Part shown: piece by piece, positions 50,997 through 57,607 of the stretch
Layout of the letters: each line of letters opens with the position of its first letter
Numbering within the stretch: position 1 is the first letter of the stretch
NCBI GenBank assembly: GCA_035656095.1
Contig: DASRTE010000224.1
Span: 1 to 57,607, forward strand
DNA: 57,607 bases
Direction: 5' to 3'
DNA from: DASRTE01 sp035656095
GTDB lineage: Bacteria; Actinomycetota; Actinomycetes; Jiangellales; Jiangellaceae
Notes under the pieces: generated by a model
What the model was told of the DNA's origin: nothing
The model's database searches: none
The model's input: the letters and a program-made list of their open reading frames with translations, nothing else
Program-made: the position numbers and the translations under genes

Positions 50997-52637
50997 TCAG
51001 CGCCTGAAGTGGGCGCCGAGCCGATCGCCCGTCGCCACCGTCGCTTGGTCGGATGCCTGGCCGGTGCCACTGACCGAGCTGGTTGACATGGCGTAGAGCA
51101 GCACCGCGTGGGCAACAGCGTCGGACATCTCCTCGAGGCCCTGCGTGTTGACGTTGCTAATCCGGCCGTTGTACTCGAGAGCGCCGTCGTAGGCGTCGTT
51201 GAGGGCTTCGTACAGCCCCGCGTCGGCGCCGTCCCCGATCGGGTCGAGGCTGTCGCACGCCTGGTGGTAGCACGGGTCGTAGCTCACCGGCTCACCCTCG
51301 AACGTCGCCAGGCCGCCGTACAGCGCGACCTGCTCCTCCGACTTGACGTCCTCCGCTCCGGTGAACAGGCCACCCGCCGGGATACCGGCGGTGATGAACG
51401 CGTCGTAGTCCGACCGTCCGTCGAACGCCGTCGGCTCGGAGGCCAGACCCTGCGAGGCGAAGAACTCCTCGAAGACCTCTTCGATGGCGTGGCTACCGGC
51501 GGGACCCCTGATCCCGAACGCCGAGCCATCGCCGTCGTAGACGAAGCGCGCGTAGTTCGGCGAGCCGATCATGTCGAAGTTGAGGTACAGCTCGACGTCC
51601 TTGGCCTCGGACTTGGTGAGGGAGTCGACGTAGAACTGCGAACCGACCAGGCCGGCCTCCTCGGCGCCCCACCAGGCGAAGCGAACGGCGTTGCGCGGCT
51701 CGATGTCGGCAGCAGCCATCTGGAGAGCGATCTCGAGCAACGTCGCCGAGCCCGAACCGTTGTCGTTGATGCCGGGGCCGGCGGGCACGGAGTCGAGGTG
51801 GGCGCCGGCCATGACCACCCGGTCGTCGCGGCCCGTGGGCGTCTCGGCGATCAGGTTCTGCGTGGGCACGTCCAGCTCGATCAACGTGTCGGTCGCGAGG
51901 TGGATCACGACCTCGCCCTCATCGAGCAGCGCGGCGAGCTCGTTGCCGATCTCGAACGAGGTGCCGATGACGGGAAGGTCGTCGGAGAAGGCGTCGCCGA
52001 GCGTGGCCGCCAGCGTCTCCGTGCGCCCCTCCTGACCCTCGTTGAAGATGATCACGCCGACGGCACCGGCCACGAAGGCGTTGTGCGCCTTCACCGAGAA
52101 GTCGCAGGTACCGCGCTGGACCAGCGCGATGTTGCCGTCGACGAAGTCGGCGAAGTCCTCCGGCTCACAGCCGCTGTTGGACGTACTCGCCTCCTCACCC
52201 GGCGGCAGCACCAGGTCGACCGCCTGCAACGGGGCCTCCACGTCGCCACTACCCGAGTACTCGGCGGTGAAGAAGTCCACGTTGGGGACGTATGTCACCT
52301 CGTTGGGCGACACCTGCTCGAACACCGGCTCGGAGAGCTCCCGGAAGGAGTTGAACAGGAAGTCCTGCCGGGTCACCTCGTAGCCTGCTGCCACGAGTAG
52401 GTCCTCGATGTAGTCGACGGATGCGTCGTAGCCGGATGTGCCGCTCGCTCGCGTACCGCCGTTGTTGTCGGCGATCTTCTGGAGCTCGGCAAGATGATCC
52501 ATGATCGCGTCGGCAGTTACCGCCTCCCGCAGATCACTCGTGTCTGTCGGTACGGCCGCGTTCGCGGTGGCGACGACCGTGGATACCACGGCCGCCGCCG
52601 CAGCCGCCGCAACGGCTGCCCTTGGAAGTTTGAGCAC
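50997..52637 (-). CDS. secreted M28-family aminopeptidase with PA domain
   Basis: A 546-aa zinc aminopeptidase. A signal peptide (LKLPRAAVAAAAAAAVVSTV, cleaved near ANAAVP) directs secretion. A PA domain (FADFVDGNIALVQRGTCDFS, AVGVIIFNEGQEG) is inserted between the N-terminal strand and the catalytic core. Zinc ligands and catalytic residues are seen in MAGAHLDSVPAGPGINDNGSG (in parts GAHLDSV and GINDNGSG), FAWWGAEEAGLVGSQ and NFDMIGSPN. GTG at 52637 follows AAGGGGAG and gives a proper signal peptide. It is followed by a strong hairpin. Confidence 0.93.
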   Translation of the reverse strand: MLKLPRAAVAAAAAAAVVSTVVATANAAVPTDTSDLREAVTADAIMDHLAELQKIADNNGGTRASGTSGYDASVDYIEDLLVAAGYEVTRQDFLFNSFRELSEPVFEQVSPNEVTYVPNVDFFTAEYSGSGDVEAPLQAVDLVLPPGEEASTSNSGCEPEDFADFVDGNIALVQRGTCDFSVKAHNAFVAGAVGVIIFNEGQEGRTETLAATLGDAFSDDLPVIGTSFEIGNELAALLDEGEVVIHLATDTLIELDVPTQNLIAETPTGRDDRVVMAGAHLDSVPAGPGINDNGSGSATLLEIALQMAAADIEPRNAVRFAWWGAEEAGLVGSQFYVDSLTKSEAKDVELYLNFDMIGSPNYARFVYDGDGSAFGIRGPAGSHAIEEVFEEFFASQGLASEPTAFDGRSDYDAFITAGIPAGGLFTGAEDVKSEEQVALYGGLATFEGEPVSYDPCYHQACDSLDPIGDGADAGLYEALNDAYDGALEYNGRISNVNTQGLEEMSDAVAHAVLLYAMSTSSVSGTGQASDQATVATGDRLGAHFRR

Positions 52638-52891
52638 CTTCGCTCTCCCCTTGTCCTCATGACGGCCGCCGGACGTGGCAGGCCGTCGATGTCGTGTTCC
52701 GTCGATTCTTTCGTCCGGTACGGAGTTCAAACCCACAGCGCCGACGACATCGGCGGCCGCTGGTCCCACAGCTTCTCCAGCCGAGTTCCGCGTGCGATGC
52801 ACGAGCCGCTCGGTCGAGACCCTTCGAGATCACCCGTGGGCCACTCGCGTCGAGCGGGTCCAAGCCGACGCGACCCGATCCGGAGTCGCCG
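52638..52891. other. intergenic region between the SDR and M28 peptidase genes
   Basis: These 254 bases contain no recognisable gene. The peptidase promoter should lie in the first half; no clear −10/−35 pair or repeat was found. Confidence 0.5.
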
Positions 52892-53680
52892 CTAGTCGTC
52901 CAGGCTGCCCATAGTCATGTTGACGATTGTTCCGGTCATCCCGCTCGCCTTGTCGGAAGCCATGAAGACCGCCACGTTTGCCGTCTCCGCGAGCGTCGAA
53001 AGCCGGCGCGTGTGAGTCCTGCTTGCGATCAACTCGTGGAACTGTTCCTGGGTCATTCCCGATGCCTTGGCGTAGAGCTCGAAGGATTCCTTGATCCTGC
53101 CGGTCTCCGGCATGCCCTGCGGTCGCAGACCGACCACGCGAATGCCCTGAGGTGCGAGCTCTGCTGACAGATCACGAGTGAGTGCCTCCACGGCAGCCAT
53201 CGCCGGACCCCCGCCTCCCACCAATGGGGTGCCCGTCCGCGAAGGGGTTGAGGTGGCGGTCATGATCACCCCCGATCTGTTCGGGACCATGTGCCTCGCG
53301 GCCAGGCGTGCGGTCAGGAAGTACGACGTCGTGTAGGTGGCGATCGGCAGGGAGAACTGCTCGACATCCAGCTCGACCAGGGGCACGCGAATCTTCGGAT
53401 TCGGGATGCCGATCGCGTTGAACGAGATGTCGACGCGGCCCGCCTTGTCGGTCACGGACTGTAGATGCTTGTCCACCGCCTGCTCGTCGAGAGCGTCTAC
53501 CTCCGCCGCCTCGGCGGCTCCGCCGGCGGAAACGACAGCCTTGGCGACAGCTTCGACCGGTGCCAGGTGGCGCCCGGTGAGAAAAAGACTGGCCCCCTCA
53601 CGCGCAAAGGCGCCTGCGACAGCACTGCCGATCGCGCCTCCGGCTCCGTAGATCACCGCAACCTTGTCCTTCAGCATCAT
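52892..53680 (-). CDS. SDR-fold protein lacking the catalytic Tyr and Lys
   Basis: A 262-aa short-chain dehydrogenase/reductase homologue. The nucleotide motif YGAGGAIGSAVAGAFAREG near residue 10 and NAIGIPNP keep the fold. In active enzymes Y-x-x-x-K follows the conserved Ser; here the segment is GGGGPAMAAVEALTRDLS, with Gly where Tyr and Met where Lys should be. The Ser in TATSTPS is also uncertain. Catalysis by the usual mechanism is unlikely. ATG at 53680 has AAAGGA 7 nt upstream. Confidence 0.85.
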   Translation of the reverse strand: MMLKDKVAVIYGAGGAIGSAVAGAFAREGASLFLTGRHLAPVEAVAKAVVSAGGAAEAAEVDALDEQAVDKHLQSVTDKAGRVDISFNAIGIPNPKIRVPLVELDVEQFSLPIATYTTSYFLTARLAARHMVPNRSGVIMTATSTPSRTGTPLVGGGGPAMAAVEALTRDLSAELAPQGIRVVGLRPQGMPETGRIKESFELYAKASGMTQEQFHELIASRTHTRRLSTLAETANVAVFMASDKASGMTGTIVNMTMGSLDD

Positions 53681-53920
53681 CTCCGGTTCCTTTCTGTGCC
53701 CGGGTGGCCCGCCCACCTCATGAGTGAAGACCGAGGGCTGAACTCATCTGCGCATGGCCGCCTCTTCGCCATCAGCCGACGTTCGGATCGTCCGAGCCGT
53801 CGATGATGCAGACACCGCGACGTCGGGGAAGTGGGCGCCCACCAGCCGCCCAGTTCACCTCTCGGCCGGTGTCCATACAGGATGGAAGTGCGACAAGGAG
53901 AACCAGATACGTGATGCGAG
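53681..53920. other. intergenic region between SDR and sigma factor genes
   Basis: The two genes are divergent, so both promoters must lie here. CACAGAAAGGAACC near the SDR start is its ribosome site. I found no −10/−35 pair or repeat that I would defend for either gene. Confidence 0.5.
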
Positions 53921-54937
53921 GTGGTGCTGGTGACAGCCGACCTGATCGCCAGGGCGCGGGCCGGGGACGGCGAGGCGTTCCGAGCGCTGACCGAGCCGCA
54001 CCGCCGAGAGCTACAAGTGCACTGCTACCGCATGCTCGGATCCTTCCAGGATGCCGAGGACGCCCTCCAGGACACGCTGCTTGCCGCCTGGCAAGGCCTC
54101 GGAGGGTTCGAGGGCCGCGCCTCGATCCGCACCTGGCTCTACCGCATCGCCACCAACCGGTGCCTCAACGCGCGTCGGTCGGCCAGCCGACGCCCCGCCC
54201 GGGAGTGGGACATGTCCGAGGTTGAACCGCCCGAGCCGACCCGGCTCGGCGAGGTCGTATGGCTCGAGCCATTCCCCGACGCCCTCCTCGAGGGGGCGAT
54301 CGACGTGCCGCTCGGCCCCGAGGCCCGCTACGAGCAGACCGAAACCATCTCCCTGGCCTTCGTGACCGCTCTTCAGGTCCTGCCGCCTCGCCAGCTCGCC
54401 GTCCTCACCTTGCGCGACGTCCTCGGATTCCACGCGCACGAGGTCGCCGACATGCTGGACTCGACCGTCGACTCGGTCAACAGCGCCCTGAAACGGGCGC
54501 GCGCCAGCCTGCAGCGCCGACGGCCGCCGACCGCCGAGCACAGGCCGCCTCCCGCTCCCGACTCACCCTCGGAGCAGGCGATCGTGGCGAGGTTCGTCCG
54601 CGCCTACGAGTCCGGGGATCTGGACGCCCTGGTCGCCTTGCTCACCGACGATGTCTTCATCTCCATGCCACCGATTCCCCTCGAATACGAGGGCCGCGAC
54701 GTCGTGGTCCGCCTCTTCGCCAGCATATTCCGCTCGGGCAGGAGGGTTGACCTCGTGCCGACGCGAGCCAACGGTCAGCCGGCGTTCGGGGCCTACCTGC
54801 GCGCCTCCACCGGCATCCGCCATGGAACCGGCCTGTTCGTCCTCACCCTCACCGGCGACCGGATCTGCGCATTCACCCGCTTCGACAACAGCGTGCTCCC
54901 ATGGTTCGGGCTGCCGCGATCGCTCCCAAGCCGATAG
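53921..54937 (+). CDS. SnoaL-tailed sigma-70 factor (SigG/SigX5-like)
   Basis: A 338-aa ECF-type sigma factor with an added C-terminal domain. Region 2 covers FRALTEPHRRELQVHCYRML, DAEDALQDTLLAAWQGL and IRTWLYRIATNRCLN; region 4 is LPPRQLAVLTLRDVLGF with HAHEVADMLDSTVDSVNSAL (in parts HEVADMLDSTV and DSVNSALKRA). A SnoaL-like domain (about residues 215-330, IVARFVRAYESGDLDALVALL) follows; such tails may bind a ligand that controls activity. GTG at 53921 or 53930 is possible. No anti-sigma gene is adjacent. Confidence 0.9.
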   Translation: MVLVTADLIARARAGDGEAFRALTEPHRRELQVHCYRMLGSFQDAEDALQDTLLAAWQGLGGFEGRASIRTWLYRIATNRCLNARRSASRRPAREWDMSEVEPPEPTRLGEVVWLEPFPDALLEGAIDVPLGPEARYEQTETISLAFVTALQVLPPRQLAVLTLRDVLGFHAHEVADMLDSTVDSVNSALKRARASLQRRRPPTAEHRPPPAPDSPSEQAIVARFVRAYESGDLDALVALLTDDVFISMPPIPLEYEGRDVVVRLFASIFRSGRRVDLVPTRANGQPAFGAYLRASTGIRHGTGLFVLTLTGDRICAFTRFDNSVLPWFGLPRSLPSR

Positions 54938-55113
54938 ACATCGCAGACATGACATCGGCACCCTGCAGGACTCGTCACTAGATAGAGCCCACGCGCCGGA
55001 CCGGACTCCATGGCCCAGACCGCGCGGCCCGTCCCGTCCCCTCGGCTGCGCTCAGCCGGCGTGGTGGGACAGTCCCGTCTCGGGGAAGCGACGCGAGTCG
55101 ATGCAGCGAGCGC

Positions 55114-56514
55114 TCACTGCGTCTGCGTGACGGGCTGGATGTTCTTGTTGTTCCGGAACACGTTCTCGGGGTCGTACTTGGCTTTGACCTCGGCCAGTCG
55201 CTGGTAGATGTCATCGCCGTAGGCCTCTCGAACGCGGCTGGTGTCGTCGTCGGAATCAAGGAAGTTGACGTAGACGCTCCCGGCGCCGTGCGGTTGGAGG
55301 GCTTGGAGGAACCGTCGTGCCCAAGCGGTCTCGGCCGCGGCGCGCTCGCCGGAGTCGTCAGGGAGGCACACGGCCTCGATGACGATGTTGTGGGCCACGT
55401 CGCGACCGGCGTAGGCGGTGGCATCGCGGGAACCCCGGGCGACGGCGCCACCGAAGTGGAACATCACCGCGCACGACCGGGGCGAGCCGGCGGCGTAGGC
55501 GTGATCGGCGATGACGGCGATGGCGTTGTCGGAAAGGCCGGCGAGGTTCGTCGACTTCCAGTGGTAGTGCCACCCGTGGAGAACGGTGGCGTCGAGGCCG
55601 CTCTGGAACGCGACGTACGGCGAGGGTGCGAGCAGGTCGACGAGCGGCGTCCCGAACCGGCGGAGGGCCAGCACCGCACGCTCGCCGTCTTCGACGGCGC
55701 CGGCGTAGCAGCAGGCGACGGCGATGGCCGGCCGCCAGTGCAGGTCTTCGGGGATGCCCGGCAGCGGGGGGACGGTGCCGAGCCTCACGACGCTGCCGAG
55801 CTCGTCGGGCGCTTCGGCGGCGAAGTCCCGGTAGAAGCGCAGCACGTCGGAGGTGTCGTCGGCCGCCCAGAAGACAGGCCCGGCCATCACGGTCGGGCCG
55901 AGGGGATGCAGAGCGAATCGGAACGAGGTGACGACGCCGAAGTTGCCGCCGCCGCCTCGCAGCGCCCAGAACAGATCGGGGTGCTCGTCGGCGGACGCCC
56001 GGACGATGCTGCCCTCGGCGGTGACCACCTCGGCGGCAAGCAGGTTGTCGACGACGAGCCCGTGTTTGCGCATGAGGAAGCCCATGCCGCCGCCGAGGGT
56101 AACCCCGGCGACGCCTGTGTGGCTCACGATGCCGCCGGTGGTGGCCAGACCCTGTGCCTGTGTCTCGTGGTCGACGTCGCCCCACAGCGCACCCCCGTGC
56201 ACCTGGACCGTGCTGCCGGCGGGGTCGACCCACACGGCCCGCATCGCCGAGAGGTCGATCACGATCCCGTCGTCGCACACTGCGGTGCCGGCCACGTTGT
56301 GGCCCCCGCCCCGTACCGCGATCTCCAGGTCGCAGTCGCGGGCGAACCGCACCGCTGCGGCCACGTCGGCGGTGCCGCTGCAGCGGGCGATCAGTCGGGG
56401 TCGTCGGTCGACCGTGCCGTTCCAGACGGCTCGGGCGTCGTCGTAGTCATAGTGGTCGGGGGTGATCAGCTCGCCCCGGAACCCGGGGATCCGCATGGCG
56501 GTTGGTGCGGTCAT
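55114..56514 (-). CDS. FAD-linked oxidase with BBE domain
   Basis: A 466-aa berberine-bridge-type flavin oxidase. Residues about 60-75 RGGGHNVAGTAV carry the His that bonds FAD covalently; GVTLGGGMGFLMRKHGL and WALRGGGGNFGVVTSF follow; the C-terminal BBE segment is KYDPENVFRNNKNI. The second covalent Cys of bicovalent members is replaced by LWGDVD, so the flavin is probably bound by His only. ATG at 56514 has GAGGAGGAACG. It is divergent from a HxlR regulator. Substrate unknown. Confidence 0.9.
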   Translation of the reverse strand: MTAPTAMRIPGFRGELITPDHYDYDDARAVWNGTVDRRPRLIARCSGTADVAAAVRFARDCDLEIAVRGGGHNVAGTAVCDDGIVIDLSAMRAVWVDPAGSTVQVHGGALWGDVDHETQAQGLATTGGIVSHTGVAGVTLGGGMGFLMRKHGLVVDNLLAAEVVTAEGSIVRASADEHPDLFWALRGGGGNFGVVTSFRFALHPLGPTVMAGPVFWAADDTSDVLRFYRDFAAEAPDELGSVVRLGTVPPLPGIPEDLHWRPAIAVACCYAGAVEDGERAVLALRRFGTPLVDLLAPSPYVAFQSGLDATVLHGWHYHWKSTNLAGLSDNAIAVIADHAYAAGSPRSCAVMFHFGGAVARGSRDATAYAGRDVAHNIVIEAVCLPDDSGERAAAETAWARRFLQALQPHGAGSVYVNFLDSDDDTSRVREAYGDDIYQRLAEVKAKYDPENVFRNNKNIQPVTQTQ

Positions 56515-56575
56515 CGTTCCTCCTCTAGTGGATGGGCTCATCGCAACATCGGGGGGCACCGAGGAGAAGTCAGCT

Positions 56576-56607
56576 ATCTGGACTTCGAGGTAAAGAATCT
56601 GGACTTC
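56576..56607. promoter_or_regulatory. direct repeat between the oxidase and HxlR genes
   Basis: ATCTGGACTTC occurs at 56576-56586 and again at 56597-56607, exactly 21 bp apart (two helical turns) in the 125-bp divergent region and 33 nt before the HxlR start. It is a good candidate for the binding site of the HxlR protein; no binding data can be read from sequence. Confidence 0.7.
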
Positions 56608-56639
56608 ACGGAGGTCGGGAGGCGCGGGACACTGCGCTC

Positions 56640-57332
56640 ATGAGGACCTACGGCCAGTACTGCCCCATCGCCCGTGGTGCGGAGGTCTTCGCTGAGCGTT
56701 GGACACCGTTGATCGTCCGCAACGTGCATCTGGGCTGTGAGACCTTCGGCGAGATCCTCGAGGGTGCGCCCGGGCTCTCCCGTACCCTGCTCACCCAGCG
56801 GCTCAAGCAGCTCGAACGCCTCGGCATCATCGACTCGGCACCGAAGGCTCAGGGCCGCGGTCACCGTTACCGACTCACCAGCTCGGGCCACGATCTGTTC
56901 AAGGTCTGCGAGACCCTCGGCGAGTGGGGCGCCCGTTGGCTCGAGATCGCCCCCGATAACCTCGATCCGTTCGTGGCGCTGTGGTCGATGTGCAATGCGA
57001 TCCGCCGAGACCGACTCCCGGACCAGCGCGTCGTCATTCGGCTCGACTTCACCGGTTTCCGGCCCCACGAGCGGTTCTGGCTGCTGATCGAGCACCGCGA
57101 GACCGAGATCTGCAAAACCTATGCCGGTCTCGACGAAGACCTCTACATCGCCGCCGACGCCGAAGCGTTCGTGAAATGGCACGCTGGGCAGCTCTCCTGG
57201 GCGGAGGCAACCCGCGACTCCCGGATCCAGCTGGACGGCCCGTCATGGCTCGTCCGGGCCTTCCCGACCTGGAACGGCCGCAGCATGTTCGCCCACATCA
57301 AGCCCGACGCCGCCGCCGTCACTGCGAACTGA
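56640..57332 (+). CDS. HxlR-family winged-helix regulator with C-terminal extension
   Basis: A 230-aa regulator. The HxlR winged helix occupies residues 1-95: YCPIARGAEVFAERWTPLIV with the typical early Cys, LSRTLLTQRLKQLERLGII as recognition region, and GHRYRLTSSGHDL as wing. The remaining 130 residues (RLDFTGFRPHERFWLLIEH) resemble a sterol-carrier-like domain seen on some HxlR proteins. It probably controls the divergent flavin oxidase. ATG at 56640 is the first start after the direct repeat. Confidence 0.88.
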   Translation: MRTYGQYCPIARGAEVFAERWTPLIVRNVHLGCETFGEILEGAPGLSRTLLTQRLKQLERLGIIDSAPKAQGRGHRYRLTSSGHDLFKVCETLGEWGARWLEIAPDNLDPFVALWSMCNAIRRDRLPDQRVVIRLDFTGFRPHERFWLLIEHRETEICKTYAGLDEDLYIAADAEAFVKWHAGQLSWAEATRDSRIQLDGPSWLVRAFPTWNGRSMFAHIKPDAAAVTAN

Positions 57333-57470
57333 CGCGCCGGCCGGCCATCGAGCGCGTCCACGTGGGTGTGATCTGGAGGCACGCGAGCGGCAGTAGCCGG
57401 GCGTCGACCGCGGATGCCCTCCGGAGTCAGCCACTGGTAGGCCCTGCCCGTCAAGGTCCACACCCAACTA
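57333..57470. other. intergenic region before the IS element
   Basis: No recognisable gene. A frame on the minus strand starting MWTLTGRAYQWLTPEG is open here but overlaps the HxlR gene; it may be a decayed fragment from a past insertion and is not called. Confidence 0.4.
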
Positions 57471-57607
57471 GGGCGTGTCTGACGGATCTTGAGGGCTGAT
57501 CGTTGCAGGCTGGCGGCGTGAGTCGTGTGCAGGTGTTGTCGGATCAGATGTGGGCCCGGATCGAGCCGCTGCTGCCGGATCGGGGGCGGCCTTGCCGTGG
57601 TGGCCGG
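57471..57607 (+). mobile_element. IS5-family insertion sequence, left end (cut by window edge)
   Basis: The terminal repeat begins GGGCGTGTCTGACGGATC at 57471, preceded by CTA, and a transposase gene starts 47 nt inside. Terminal sequence and the transposase N-terminus fit the IS5 family (IS427/IS1031-like groups). The right end is outside the window. Confidence 0.85.
57518..57607 (+). CDS. IS5-family transposase, N-terminus only
   Basis: Thirty codons are visible from GTG at 57518: MSRVQVLSDQMWARIEPLLP followed by DRGRPCRGGR. D-x-W-x-x-I-E-P-L-L-P is the conserved start of IS5-type transposases. The frame is intact up to the window edge, so this copy may be active, unlike the fragment at 13769. 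Confidence 0.88.
   Translation, partial: MSRVQVLSDQMWARIEPLLPDRGRPCRGGR

Noticed and set aside
53913..54225. ATG at 53913 opening another frame over the SnoaL-tailed sigma gene
   Set aside because: Its product is low-complexity Arg/Ala-rich sequence with no domain, while the GTG frame gives an intact sigma factor.
57143..57463. A minus-strand frame starting MWTLTGRAYQWLTPEG
   Set aside because: It overlaps the HxlR gene antisense and shows no conserved domain that I recognise.

Overview
The window is high-GC DNA, mostly GTG/ATG starts, with the conserved actinobacterial gene order hemW–hrcA–dnaJ–rsmE–HIT–phoH–ybeY–CorC-like–cytidine-deaminase-like–era–leuA and lepA/rpsT/holA/comEC/comEA/degV/leuS. 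I read it as chromosome of an aerobic, free-living actinobacterium; nothing in the sequence alone lets me name the genus. Many genes have a TANNNT −10 hexamer 6–8 nt before a GTG start, the signature of leaderless mRNAs common in this phylum.

Layout. 1–11.1 kb: housekeeping block on the minus strand (leuA with a leucine-rich leader peptide, era, a degenerate cytidine deaminase fold protein, CorC-like, ybeY, phoH, HIT protein), interrupted by a plus-strand sigma factor/GerMN-lipoprotein-like pair at 6.3–8.0 kb, then rsmE, dnaJ and hrcA with a CIRCE operator. 11.1–15.3 kb: an accessory insertion between hrcA and hemW: a hipBA toxin-antitoxin pair, a DUF899 gene, a decayed IS5-family transposase, a free double-Clp-N protein with its own small HTH regulator under a striking tandem operator, and a DUF4870 membrane protein. 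15.3–22.1 kb: hemW, long-chain acyl-CoA synthetase, lepA, a methyltransferase and a solitary MazF-like protein.

22.1–30.5 kb: a purine catabolic cluster. A three-subunit xanthine dehydrogenase, divergent PucR regulator, uricase, 5-hydroxyisourate hydrolase, OHCU decarboxylase and an 8-oxoguanine deaminase together convert xanthine and 8-oxoguanine through urate to S-allantoin. 30.7–39.4 kb: rpsT, holA, comEC, comEA, degV and leuS, the last preceded by a second leucine-rich leader peptide and an intrinsic terminator, so both leuA and leuS look attenuated by leucine supply.

39.5–57.6 kb: more variable content: VKOR-family protein, LURP-one-like protein, flavodoxin, a disulfide-oxidoreductase-like flavoprotein, a cytoplasmic Mo-oxidase/FNR reductase/zinc-ribbon operon, a lipid kinase and a frameshifted PAP2 phosphatase, a CorA-like protein, an alkyltransferase–sigma factor–alkyltransferase operon, a LigD-type ligase lacking its polymerase, a secreted M28 peptidase, an SDR without its catalytic residues, a SnoaL-tailed sigma factor, a flavin oxidase with a divergent HxlR regulator, and at the very end the left end of an IS5-family element cut by the window edge.

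The most promising leads are the sigma factor sandwiched between two O6-alkylguanine alkyltransferases (the second sitting where an anti-sigma factor normally lies), the paired leuA/leuS attenuators, and the Clp-N/HTH module whose promoter is embedded in two matching palindromes.
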